This document shows, in pieces, positions 49,039 through 56,640 of a stretch of 64,000 bases of DNA. The stretch is from Chloroflexota bacterium (lineage in GTDB: Bacteria > Chloroflexota > Anaerolineae > Promineifilales > Promineifilaceae), in the NCBI GenBank assembly GCA_024275635.1, contig JAJRYT010000169.1, forward strand, positions 1-64,000. The letters are read 5' to 3'. Positions within the stretch are counted from its first letter, which is position 1. The number at the start of each line of letters is the position of its first letter. The notes beneath the pieces were generated by a model. That model did not search any database and was not told where the DNA came from. It worked only from the letters and a program-made list of their open reading frames with translations. A program made the position numbers and the translations under genes.

Positions 49039-51582
49039 ATGGGACGTGCATTTACACGATTGGAACGGGTCTTAAATTTAGAGACCCAACAAGGGTATCA
49101 GAATAAAGCGGTCGTTGGCGGCATCCGGCAGTTTGCGGTGTTTTGGGTAGGCCAGGCCCGTGAGGAAGCGATGGATGAGGCGGATCGGGCGTTAGTGGAG
49201 CAGGTGGCTGAGGTGTTGATGGGATACGGCCGTTTACCTGGCGCTGAAGCGCGCCGTAAAGCGTTAGACTCATTGACCGCTCGCTTAAAAGTGCGACAAG
49301 AACGGCTGGGCAAAAGCCCATCTCCAACCAAGCAGGCTCATCGTCAACCCCGGCCAGCGCGAGAAGTCAAACGGGGCCAGGTGAAAAAATCGCCGCGGCG
49401 GCCGGAACGACTGCCAAAACCCAAACAAAAAGCGCCGACTAAAACGCCCGACACATTTGTCGAGCCGGAAAAACCACAAATCAAGCCGCTGCCGCCGTCG
49501 GCCGAACCAGACCCGGAAGGATTGTCGCAGCCGGTGACGGCGCTGTCCGGCGTTGGCCCCAAGCTGGCGGAGAAATTACAGCGGTTGAATGTGGCGACCG
49601 TTTGGGAACTGTTGTATGTTTTTCCGCGCCGGTATGATGATTACACATTGATGAAGCCGATCAAAGACCTGGCTTATGGCGAGCAGGTGACGATTATTGG
49701 CACGATTTGGGAAACACGCGCCCGGCGCACACGCGCCAATCAGATCGTTGTCCAATCCGTCATTAGCGATGGCACGGCTACGATTCAGGCAACCTGGTTT
49801 AATCAAAGATGGTTGGTGGATAAGCTGAAATCGGGTATGCAGGTGGTTATCAGCGGTAAGGTGGACCAATATCTGGGCCGTCTGGTGTTTAATTCGCCGG
49901 AGTGGGAGCCGTTGGAGATGGACCCGCTGCAAACTCGCCGCATTGTGCCGGTGTATCCGCTGACGGAGGGATTGTCGAGTAAGAGAATGCGGGCGGTGAT
50001 GGATACGGCCGTTACCCGCTGGAGCCGTCACATTCCCGACCCCTTACCCGAATCCATACGTAAACGGCGCGATTTTTACAGCCTGCCCCAGGCTGTGCAG
50101 CAAATTCACTTCCCCGCCACTCAAGACAGCCTGCACCACGCTCGCCAGCGGCTCATCTTTGACGAACTGTTCCTGCTGCAATTGGGTATGCAGGGGCAGC
50201 GGCATAAATGGCAGTCCCAGCCCGGCATTCCCCTGGTGATTGATGAAGAGGCGTTAAGCCAGTTCCGAGCCTCGCTGCCTTACCAATTAACCGACGCGCA
50301 AAACCGCGTGGTGAATGAAATAATCACCGATATGCGCCAGGAAATACCCATGAATCGGCTGCTGCAAGGGGATGTAGGCTCCGGTAAAACCGTTGTGGCC
50401 GCGGCGGCTATGATTGTTGCCGCCAAAGCGGGAACACAGGCCGCGTTGATGGCCCCCACCGAAATTTTGGCCGAGCAGCATTACCAGGGTTTGCGCCAAC
50501 TGTTGGCGCCGCTGGGCATCACCACATGTTTGCTTACCGGCAGCACACCCGCCGCCGAAAAAGAGCAGATTTATGCCGATCTGGCTTCTGGTCAAATTCA
50601 GATTGCCATCGGCACACATGCGCTCATTCAGGAGGCCGTCACATATAGCCGGCTGGCGCTGGCGGTGATTGATGAACAGCACCGTTTTGGCGTCGATCAA
50701 CGACAGGCGCTGCGGGAAAAGGGCGCGAAAACGGCTAATGGGAAGCCCAATCCCCATTTATTGGTGATGTCGGCCACCCCCATTCCACGCACGTTGGCCT
50801 TATCTTTGTACGGCGACCTAGATTTGTCCATTTTGGACGAAATGCCGCCGGGCCGCCAGGAGATTAAAACGCGCTGGCTGCGTCACAGCGAGCGCGAGCG
50901 GGCCTATGCTTTTATTCGCGGCCAGATCGAACGGAAACGGCAGGCTTATATCATTTACCCGCTCGTTGAGGAGTCGGACAAGGTTGACGCCAAAGCGGCC
51001 GTCGCCGAATATGAACGGCTGCAAAATGAAGTTTTCTCGAATCTGAAGGTCGGATTGGTTCACGGCCGTCTTAAATCACGTGAAAAAGAAGCGGCGATGC
51101 AGGCTTTTAAGCAGGGAGAAACGGATATTCTGGTAGCTACCTCGGTGATTGAAGTGGGTGTGGATGTGCCTAACAGCACAGTGATGTTGATCGAAGGGGC
51201 CAATCGGTTTGGCCTGGCCCAACTGCACCAGTTCCGGGGCCGGGTAGGGCGCGGCGAACACCAATCGTACTGCATTTTGATTAGTGATGCGGAAACGGCC
51301 GTTGCCGAGGAGCGACTACAGGCATTAGAACAAACCAACGATGGTTTCCAACTGGCCGAAAAAGATTTAGAGATACGCGGCCCAGGCGAATTTTTCGGCC
51401 GTCGCCAAAGCGGGCTGCCCGAACTACATCTGGCCTCTTTGCTCGATGTGCATATGCTGGAAATGGCCCAAACCGAAGCCGCCGACCTTTTTGCCGCCGA
51501 TCCTATGCTGGAACAAGAAGAACATCGTTTACTCAAAGAATCCGTCGCTAAATTTTGGGAACAAGCCGGCGATGTCAGTTAA
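49039..51582 (+). CDS. recG: ATP-dependent DNA helicase RecG
   Basis: 847-aa helicase that remodels stalled forks and Holliday junctions. I start at ATG 49039 (MGRAFTRLERVLNL), since the 26 residues before it in the track are translated repeat. An N-terminal helical and Pro/Lys-rich extension of about 170 residues precedes the usual VTALSGVGPKLAEKLQRLNV, longer than in E. coli RecG. Then the OB wedge domain, Walker A LLQGDVGSGKTVVAAAA, DEAD-like DEQH in AVIDEQHRFGVDQR, motif III MSATPIPRTLALSLYG, motif VI QFRGRVGRGEHQSYC. The C-terminal RecG hook region is present. No good ribosome site is visible before 49039, so the exact start is uncertain. Confidence 0.94.
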   Translation: MGRAFTRLERVLNLETQQGYQNKAVVGGIRQFAVFWVGQAREEAMDEADRALVEQVAEVLMGYGRLPGAEARRKALDSLTARLKVRQERLGKSPSPTKQAHRQPRPAREVKRGQVKKSPRRPERLPKPKQKAPTKTPDTFVEPEKPQIKPLPPSAEPDPEGLSQPVTALSGVGPKLAEKLQRLNVATVWELLYVFPRRYDDYTLMKPIKDLAYGEQVTIIGTIWETRARRTRANQIVVQSVISDGTATIQATWFNQRWLVDKLKSGMQVVISGKVDQYLGRLVFNSPEWEPLEMDPLQTRRIVPVYPLTEGLSSKRMRAVMDTAVTRWSRHIPDPLPESIRKRRDFYSLPQAVQQIHFPATQDSLHHARQRLIFDELFLLQLGMQGQRHKWQSQPGIPLVIDEEALSQFRASLPYQLTDAQNRVVNEIITDMRQEIPMNRLLQGDVGSGKTVVAAAAMIVAAKAGTQAALMAPTEILAEQHYQGLRQLLAPLGITTCLLTGSTPAAEKEQIYADLASGQIQIAIGTHALIQEAVTYSRLALAVIDEQHRFGVDQRQALREKGAKTANGKPNPHLLVMSATPIPRTLALSLYGDLDLSILDEMPPGRQEIKTRWLRHSERERAYAFIRGQIERKRQAYIIYPLVEESDKVDAKAAVAEYERLQNEVFSNLKVGLVHGRLKSREKEAAMQAFKQGETDILVATSVIEVGVDVPNSTVMLIEGANRFGLAQLHQFRGRVGRGEHQSYCILISDAETAVAEERLQALEQTNDGFQLAEKDLEIRGPGEFFGRRQSGLPELHLASLLDVHMLEMAQTEAADLFAADPMLEQEEHRLLKESVAKFWEQAGDVS

Positions 51583-51589
51583 TTAATCA

Positions 51590-51760
51590 TTCCGCATTCA
51601 GAATTCATCATTCCACATTCAGAATTCATCATTCCACATTCAGAATTCATCATTCCGCATTCAGAATTCATCATTCCGCATTCAGAATTCATCATTCCGC
51701 ATTCAGAATTCATCATTCCGCATTCAGAATTCATCATTCCGCATTCAGAATTCATCATTT
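51590..51760. repeat. 21-bp tandem repeat (CATTCAGAATTCATCATTCCG), about eight copies
   Basis: Units of 21 bp differ only at one A/G position. The sequence lies entirely in the recG-coaD gap. Because 21 is a multiple of three, both strands carry repetitive ORFs (51555..51812, 51579..51806), which are not genes. Confidence 0.93.
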
Positions 51761-51777
51761 CAACAAGGAGATTACCA

Positions 51778-52308
51778 TTGAAAAGACGAGCGTTATACCC
51801 CGGCACATTTGATCCTGTTCACTACGGCCACCTGGATTTGATGAAACGAGCTTGCGAATTATTTGATGAAGTAATTGTGGGCGTGTATGAACATAGATTT
51901 CCGTCCAAATCCATCCTGTTCCCGGTTCAAGAACGGATCACCATGATTAAAAATGCCCTTAACGGACAGGACAACATTACCGTTTTAAGCTACAGCAGTC
52001 TGACAGTTGATTTTGCCCGGCAGATTGGGGCCAAGATCATCATACGTGGTTTGCGCGTCTTTTCTGATTTTGAATTTGAATTTCGCCTGGCTTTAGCCAA
52101 CCAGCGGCTGTCGCCTGAAGTCGAAAACGTCAACTTGATGACCCGCGAGCAGCATACCTTCCTCAGCGGCACCATCGTGCGTGAAATCGCATCACTCGGC
52201 GGCGATGTGTCCAGTATGGTTCCGCCCAATGTGGCCCAGGCGTTGTATGCTCGTTTCAATGATGAGGACGCGGCCGACTTTAATCGGCCCGTTCCATTGC
52301 GTGACTGA
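51778..52308 (+). CDS. coaD: Phosphopantetheine adenylyltransferase
   Basis: 176-aa enzyme of coenzyme A synthesis (4'-phosphopantetheine plus ATP to dephospho-CoA). TTG start behind AAGGAG. The nucleotidyltransferase signature is YPGTFDPVHYGHLDLMKRA (HxGH as HYGH), and the second ATP motif LSGTIVREIASLGGDVSSMVP replaces the usual ISST-xxR. Normal length. Confidence 0.96.
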   Translation: MKRRALYPGTFDPVHYGHLDLMKRACELFDEVIVGVYEHRFPSKSILFPVQERITMIKNALNGQDNITVLSYSSLTVDFARQIGAKIIIRGLRVFSDFEFEFRLALANQRLSPEVENVNLMTREQHTFLSGTIVREIASLGGDVSSMVPPNVAQALYARFNDEDAADFNRPVPLRD

Positions 52309-52367
52309 GGCGGTAGCCTTTATAATGGGGGCAAGTGGCAAGTGAGCAGATAGGCGAGTGAAGTGTT

Positions 52368-52421
52368 CCTCCCGGAGGTTGTTTGACGAACGCAGTCAGG
52401 AGCTGGCGAACCTCTGGGAGG
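52368..52421. repeat. Dispersed palindrome copy (CCTCCCGGAGGTT ... AACCTCTGGGAGG)
   Basis: 13-bp arms with one mismatch, 28 bases apart, between coaD and the coiled-coil gene. Related to the element at 33124-33156. The false extension of the next ORF (MKCSSRRLFDERS) is translated from it. Confidence 0.6.
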
Positions 52422-52450
52422 ATGCTTTAGTAGTGACCATAGGTGTGATT

Positions 52451-52924
52451 ATGGACATCCAACATCTGGTAGATCGGTTAGAACAGTTGCTGAATGAGAG
52501 TTTTCGCTTTCCGTTAAGCGCTTACCTGTTTGTCAACGAAGATCAGATATTTAACTTGATTGATCAACTGCGGGTTGCTGTGCCGGAGGAAGTCAAGCGG
52601 GCCAACCGGATCGAATCGGAAAAAGACCGGATTTTGGCCCAGGCCCAGGAAGAAGCGGAACGTATTCGTAAACTGGCCCAGCAGGAAGCGGGCGAATTGG
52701 TGAATCGAGACACAGTGACGATGTCGGCCCAGCAGCGGGCGGATAATATTCTGGAACGCGCCCGACGGGATGCGGAAGCCCTGCGCCAGGATGCGGATGT
52801 GTATGTGGTGGAGGTGCTGGCCCAGTTGGAGGATGAACTGTTGCGTTCGTTAACGGTGGTACGCAATGGCCTCCATAAAGTTCATGTTGAACAACAGGAA
52901 CCGGCCGAATCGGGCGCTGATTAA
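52451..52924 (+). CDS. Coiled-coil protein of unknown function
   Basis: 157-aa protein starting at ATG 52451 (MDIQHLVDRLEQLLNES); the track begins 31 residues earlier within a repeat. Residues 50-130 are a charged helical stretch rich in Glu, Gln, Arg and Ala (EEVKRANRIESEKDRILAQAQEEAERIRKLAQQEA), very likely a coiled coil, resembling the b or E subunits of rotary ATPases in composition only. It lies between coaD and rpmF. A structural or cell-division-type role cannot be told from sequence. Confidence 0.75.
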   Translation: MDIQHLVDRLEQLLNESFRFPLSAYLFVNEDQIFNLIDQLRVAVPEEVKRANRIESEKDRILAQAQEEAERIRKLAQQEAGELVNRDTVTMSAQQRADNILERARRDAEALRQDADVYVVEVLAQLEDELLRSLTVVRNGLHKVHVEQQEPAESGAD

Positions 52925-52949
52925 GGGTTGAGTCGCGCTTGATTTTTTC

Positions 52950-52977
52950 TTGACAGTCGGGTGGGGGTCGTTATAAT
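52950..52977 (+). promoter_or_regulatory. Consensus sigma-70 promoter of rpmF
   Basis: TTGACA (52950-52955), 16-base spacer, TATAAT (52972-52977): exact consensus hexamers. Predicted leader to the rpmF ATG (53076) about 92 nt. It supports a transcription unit separate from coaD. Confidence 0.85.
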
Positions 52978-53075
52978 TGTCAGTCGCGGCCTGAACGCCG
53001 CTTATTTTTTGTATGCAAACCATTTTGGCGCGGACTTGTCCGGCCAAACGAGAATTTTACAGAGAGGATGTAGTC

Positions 53076-53261
53076 ATGGGTGCAGTTCCCAAGCGAAAAA
53101 TTTCTAAAGCACGACGAGACAGACGGCGTTCCCACCACGCCTTGAAAACCTTCCACCTGGTTACTTGCCCGGAATGTGGCGAGATGCGGCGGGCACATCA
53201 CGTATGCCTGAATTGTGGCACTTACCGTGGCCGCCAGGTTTTACCGGAAGCCGAAGATTAA
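53076..53261 (+). CDS. rpmF: Large-subunit ribosomal protein bL32
   Basis: 61-aa protein. ATG 53076 gives [21 protein letters not shown], the family start, behind AGAGAGGA; the track adds 21 leader residues. Four cysteines (CPEC and CLNC) mark the zinc-ribbon form. A consensus promoter precedes and a terminator follows it. Confidence 0.97.
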   Translation: MGAVPKRKISKARRDRRRSHHALKTFHLVTCPECGEMRRAHHVCLNCGTYRGRQVLPEAED

Positions 53262-53275
53262 ACTGATACGCGAAG

Positions 53276-53300
53276 AGGTCGCCTTGTTTGCGGCCTTTTT
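53276..53300 (+). terminator. Rho-independent terminator of rpmF
   Basis: GGTCGC and GCGGCC (one G-U pair, extended by A-T) form a 7-bp stem with a 7-base loop, followed by TTTTT. It lies 15 bp after the rpmF stop. Confidence 0.8.
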
Positions 53301-53454
53301 CGTTTATTATGAGTTTGCTCGTCAATAACTTTGGACCTTCCAGATTGGTTCACTCTCAAGGATTAAGCCAATCTCGCCAAGTTAAAAACGAATGAGTCTT
53401 TATGTCTTGATTCGCATGTGAATCCTGACGCCAACCATGAGTAGGCTTTAACAA

Positions 53455-54363
53455 GTGAGTACCGCTTTTCTTTTTCCCGGACAAGGATCACAGCACGTGG
53501 GGATGGGGCAAGATTTCTATCAACGCTCCCCGGAAGCGCGTGCTGTCTTTGATCAAGCGGACGCTCAGCTCGGATTGGCGCTGTCCGCGCTTTGTTTTGC
53601 CGGGCCTGAAGAGACGCTGACGGATACCAGCAATCAACAACCGGCTTTGTTTGTGGTAAGTATGGCGGTCTGGCAGGCAATGAAGGCGCAGGGGGAGCCA
53701 GCGCCTGCTTTTGTAGCTGGACACAGCCTGGGTGAGTTTTCGGCGTTGGCGGCAGCGGGGGCGCTTTCGTTTGCCGATGGGCTGCGGCTGGTGCGGCGGC
53801 GCGGCGAGTTGATGAAGGCGGCGGGAGAACGGGAACCAGGGGCGATGGCGGCGATTCTGGGGATGGACACGGCCGTTATCCGCCAACTGTGCGCCCAGGT
53901 CAGGGATGAAACAGGGCGGGCCGTACAAATCGCTAACGACAACTGCCCCGGCCAGATCGTCATTTCCGGCGACAAAGCCGCATTGGCCCGCGCGATGGCG
54001 CTGGCCCAGACAGCGGGGGCGCGTAAAGTGGTAAAACTACCTATTTCTATTGCCGCCCATTCTCCACTGATGGCTTCAGCCGCCGCTGAATTTGCCCAGG
54101 CCGTTGATACCGCGCCTCTGCAAGCGCCGCAGATGCCGGTGATTGGCAATGTATCGGCACGGCCGTTAACCACTGCGGACGACATCCGCGCTGAACTAAA
54201 AGCGCAGTTAACCGCCCCCGTAGCCTGGACCGACTCCATTAATTTCCTGGTAGAACAGGGGGTAGATACCTTTATTGAAGTAGGGGCTGGAAACGTGCTG
54301 CTGGGTTTGGTGAAACGGATCAATCGGAAGACGAAAAGGATAAAGTTTGAGATCGCCGAATAA
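53455..54363 (+). CDS. fabD: Malonyl-CoA:ACP transacylase
   Basis: 302-aa enzyme that loads malonate onto acyl carrier protein for fatty-acid synthesis. GTG start (STAFLFPGQGSQHVGMGQDF). Active Ser lies in AGHSLGEFSAL (about residue 92), the catalytic His in PISIAAHSPLM (about 202), and QQPALFVVSMAVWQA is the usual preceding segment. fabG follows after a fold-back repeat. Confidence 0.95.
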   Translation: MSTAFLFPGQGSQHVGMGQDFYQRSPEARAVFDQADAQLGLALSALCFAGPEETLTDTSNQQPALFVVSMAVWQAMKAQGEPAPAFVAGHSLGEFSALAAAGALSFADGLRLVRRRGELMKAAGEREPGAMAAILGMDTAVIRQLCAQVRDETGRAVQIANDNCPGQIVISGDKAALARAMALAQTAGARKVVKLPISIAAHSPLMASAAAEFAQAVDTAPLQAPQMPVIGNVSARPLTTADDIRAELKAQLTAPVAWTDSINFLVEQGVDTFIEVGAGNVLLGLVKRINRKTKRIKFEIAE

Positions 54364-54420
54364 TGATTGAAGATGGATGACTGAAAATTGATTGTTTACT
54401 ATTATCAATCTTCAATCATT
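54362..54420. repeat. Fold-back repeat AATGATTGAAGAT / ATCTTCAATCATT
   Basis: 13-bp perfect arms (54362-54374 and 54408-54420), overlapping the fabD stop and ending 26 bp before the fabG start. Confidence 0.8.
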
Positions 54421-54445
54421 GATCTTCTGCTTTGGGATAATAGTT

Positions 54446-55192
54446 TTGTTATTAGAAGGTAAAGTTGCAGTTGTTACCGGCGCTTCGCGCGGAATTGGCC
54501 GGGCCATCGCCGAGGATTTGGCGGCGCATGGCGCTGTCGTTGTGGTCAATTATAATGCCAGTTCCGAAGCGGCTGAGGAAGTTGTGGCCGTGATAACCAG
54601 CCAGGGCGGGACGGCGCTGGCCGTGCAGTCAGATGTCAGCCAGTTCGATCAGGCGCAGGCGCTCATCAAGACAACGCTTGACAGGTATGGACAAATTGAT
54701 ATTTTAGTAAACAATGCCGGTACCACCTGTGATAAGCTCTTGATGATGATGAAGGAGCAAGATTGGGACATGGTGCTGGATACGAACCTGAAAAGTGTAT
54801 TTAATTGCTGTAAAGCAGTGGCGCGGCCCATGGTGCGGCGTAAGCAAGGCGGCCGTATCATCAACATTTCATCAGTAGTGGCTTTGGTTGGGCAGGCGGG
54901 TCAAGCTAATTATGCTGCTTCAAAGGCCGGGATCATTGGCTTTACCAAGTCACTGGCAAAGGAATTGGGGTCGCGGCAGATTACAGTCAATGCGGTAACG
55001 CCGGGATTTTTCCCGACGGCGTTAACGGCCGTTTTGCCCGAAGATGCAGTTGAAACAAGCCGGGAATTCATCCCGCTTGGTCGTTGGGGCCAACTGCCAG
55101 AAGTGGCTTACCTGGTCTCCTTCCTGGCCTCTGAGAAAGCGGCTTACATGACCGGTCAGGTTATTAGCGTGGATGGCGGTTTGGCTATGTAG
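54446..55192 (+). CDS. fabG: 3-oxoacyl-ACP reductase
   Basis: 248-aa short-chain dehydrogenase reducing 3-oxoacyl-ACP with NADPH. I start at TTG 54446 (LLLEGKVAVVTGASRGIGRA); the track's ATG at 54392 lies in the repeat. Rossmann motif TGASRGIGRA, NNAG in ILVNNAGTTCDK, catalytic Ser in INISSVVALVG and YxxxK in NYAASKAGIIGF. C-terminal YMTGQVISVDGG is typical. It immediately precedes asp23-2. Confidence 0.95.
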   Translation: MLLEGKVAVVTGASRGIGRAIAEDLAAHGAVVVVNYNASSEAAEEVVAVITSQGGTALAVQSDVSQFDQAQALIKTTLDRYGQIDILVNNAGTTCDKLLMMMKEQDWDMVLDTNLKSVFNCCKAVARPMVRRKQGGRIINISSVVALVGQAGQANYAASKAGIIGFTKSLAKELGSRQITVNAVTPGFFPTALTAVLPEDAVETSREFIPLGRWGQLPEVAYLVSFLASEKAAYMTGQVISVDGGLAM

Positions 55193-55255
55193 ATGGGTAT
55201 TGGCGGCCAGCCGTTAATTGTGCTGGCCGATGTTGCCAACCGCCAGCGGCAAAGA

Positions 55256-55621
55256 ATGAATATGAGCGAACAAACAGAGAGTATTGGTCGAATAGAAGTT
55301 GCGCCGGATGTATTGGCGATGATAGCCTTTTTTGCCACCCAGCGCGTGGAGGGTGTGGCCAAGATGGCGACCATTCCCGCCGACGCAGCCCGCTTGTTCC
55401 GGCGCCATTCCCGGCACGATGGCATTATCCTGGATTTGTCTGATGATAAGGTCAGATTTGATATTTACGTTATAATGGCCCCGGATGTGAATATCATGGA
55501 GACGAGTCATGCTTTACAAACGGCCGTTATCGAAGCCATTGATACAATGGTTGGCTTGCCGGTTGATGCTGTCAATGTACATGTTGAAGATGTGATTTAC
55601 GTCCAGGAAGGAATTGGATAG
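55256..55621 (+). CDS. Asp23/Gls24 family protein (YqhY-like)
   Basis: About 121-aa protein of the Asp23 family. ATG 55256 (MNMSEQTESIGRIEVAPDVLAMI) is preferred over the track start at 55193, which abuts the fabG stop. Core: AFFATQRVEGVAKMATIPAD and YVIMAPDVNIMETSHALQTAVIEAIDTMVGLPVDAVNVHVEDV. Its position just before nusB matches the yqhY-nusB pair of Firmicutes. In Bacillus yqhY is linked to acetyl-CoA carboxylase control; that role here is only an inference. Confidence 0.9.
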   Translation: MNMSEQTESIGRIEVAPDVLAMIAFFATQRVEGVAKMATIPADAARLFRRHSRHDGIILDLSDDKVRFDIYVIMAPDVNIMETSHALQTAVIEAIDTMVGLPVDAVNVHVEDVIYVQEGIG

Positions 55622-55701
55622 AAGCGCTAAACGATTTTTCCATAAGCGCAAGATTTTACGGCGGGTTCAGAAAAACCTATGCCGGATGACATGTTAACAT
55701 C

Positions 55702-56145
55702 ATGAAAACAAGACGACGCGCTCGCCGCGTTACCCTTGAAACGCTTTACGAATATGACATTGTCGACCATCCTGCAGGTGAAGTTTTGCAGCGTCGTCTG
55801 CAAGAGAACCCAATGGAAAATGCCGGTGTTGCCTTCACTTCACATCTGTTAACGGGCGTCATCGAACATTTGACGGAAATAGACCGTCTCATCGCGCGGT
55901 ACGCCCCGGAATGGCCTCTTGACCAAATGGCTGTCATTGACCGTAATATTCTACGTATAGCCATCTTTGAATTCCTGATTTTTGGAGAAACCCCTGTCAA
56001 AGTTGCGATTAATGAAGCTGTTGAATTGGCTAAAACTTACGCCTCGGACAGCGCGCCTCGTTTCATTAATGGGGTGCTGGGGTCATTAGCAGACCAAATA
56101 CCGGCGCTGAAACAAGAACTCATGGCTGTTCCCGTACCCGAATAA
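55702..56145 (+). CDS. nusB: Transcription antitermination factor NusB
   Basis: 147-aa all-helical protein that binds NusE and boxA RNA in rRNA antitermination. Start [19 protein letters not shown], with the usual Arg-rich N-terminus, and the conserved [32 protein letters not shown] near the end. 80 bp after asp23-2. Confidence 0.95.
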   Translation: MKTRRRARRVTLETLYEYDIVDHPAGEVLQRRLQENPMENAGVAFTSHLLTGVIEHLTEIDRLIARYAPEWPLDQMAVIDRNILRIAIFEFLIFGETPVKVAINEAVELAKTYASDSAPRFINGVLGSLADQIPALKQELMAVPVPE

Positions 56146-56171
56146 GGCGGTTGCCAGACTTAGTAACCGCC
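56146..56171 (+). terminator. Possible terminator of nusB
   Basis: GGCGGTT and AACCGCC form a 7-bp stem with a 12-base loop right after the stop codon, followed by TAAAATTT. Weak T-run. The following GAGATTAGAGACTGGAGGCTAGAGACC (about 56187-56213) is another word repeat. Confidence 0.45.
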
Positions 56172-56400
56172 TAAAATTTACTTCTTGAGATTAGAGACTG
56201 GAGGCTAGAGACCGCCAGTCTTCCAACGGGGAACTTATTTCTGGGCGGTCACTCAATAACAGATACGTTTAATTCTGGTTAGGATAAGCTGCCAGCTTGT
56301 CGGCAATCTAGCAGATTGTCCCACAAGTTACAGGACTCATTTGGAAACACACCCTTTAATAACTCACCGACATTGCCGTTTTATTGGCCCTCAAATTGTC

Positions 56401-56429
56401 TTGACAGAGCCATTTCCAGATGTTATGAT
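56401..56429 (+). promoter_or_regulatory. Sigma-70 promoter of the pheST attenuator
   Basis: TTGACA (56401-56406), 17-base spacer, TATGAT (56424-56429). The expected start (A at about 56436) is only three bases before the leader-peptide ATG, so the leader would be translated from a nearly leaderless transcript. Confidence 0.8.
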
Positions 56430-56438
56430 GCGCCCATC

Positions 56439-56516
56439 ATGATGAACACACGATTTTTTAGCTTTTTCTTTAGAAATGCCGCTCAACTGTTCGCGCAGGA
56501 GGTTGTTTCTGCTTGA
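56439..56516 (+). CDS. Phenylalanine-rich leader peptide of pheST
   Basis: A 25-codon ORF, MMNTRFFSFFFRNAAQLFAQEVVSA, starting just downstream of a sigma-70 promoter and ending 32 bp before an attenuator-type terminator. Codons 6, 7, 9, 10, 11 and 18 are Phe. The Phe cluster matches what is known for the E. coli pheST leader (pheM, also rich in Phe). The track reports it only as the end of a 66-aa ORF (56316..56516) whose earlier part lies upstream of the promoter. It acts as a sensor of charged tRNA-Phe, by inference. Confidence 0.85.
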   Translation: MMNTRFFSFFFRNAAQLFAQEVVSA

Positions 56517-56577
56517 GAAAAAGCAAACACAACTACACGATTCCGATAAGACGCGGCATAATACCCGCGTCTTTTTT
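56476..56577 (+). promoter_or_regulatory. pheST transcription attenuator (antiterminator and terminator)
   Basis: Terminator: AAGACGCGG (56548-56556) pairs with CCGCGTCTT (56565-56573), followed by TTTTATTTTT. Antiterminator: ATGCCGC inside the leader ORF (56476-56482, immediately after the Phe codons) is the exact complement of GCGGCAT (56553-56559), which includes most of the terminator's left arm. A ribosome stalled on the Phe codons would leave ATGCCGC free to pair, preventing the terminator and letting pheST be transcribed. This is the classical logic of amino-acid attenuation; pairing energies were not computed. Confidence 0.8.
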
Positions 56578-56640
56578 ATTTTTGCCTGGAAGGAATTTAT
56601 CATTCATCCTTCCTCATTCATGATTTCTTAGGATGATAAC

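Noticed and set aside
51555-51812. Repeat-encoded peptides HSAFRIH (plus) and NSECGMM (minus)
   Set aside because: Translation of the 21-bp intergenic array, open on both strands only because 21 is a multiple of three.
56316-56516. 66-aa ORF before pheS taken as one gene
   Set aside because: Its first 41 codons lie upstream of the predicted promoter; only the last 25 codons form the leader peptide.
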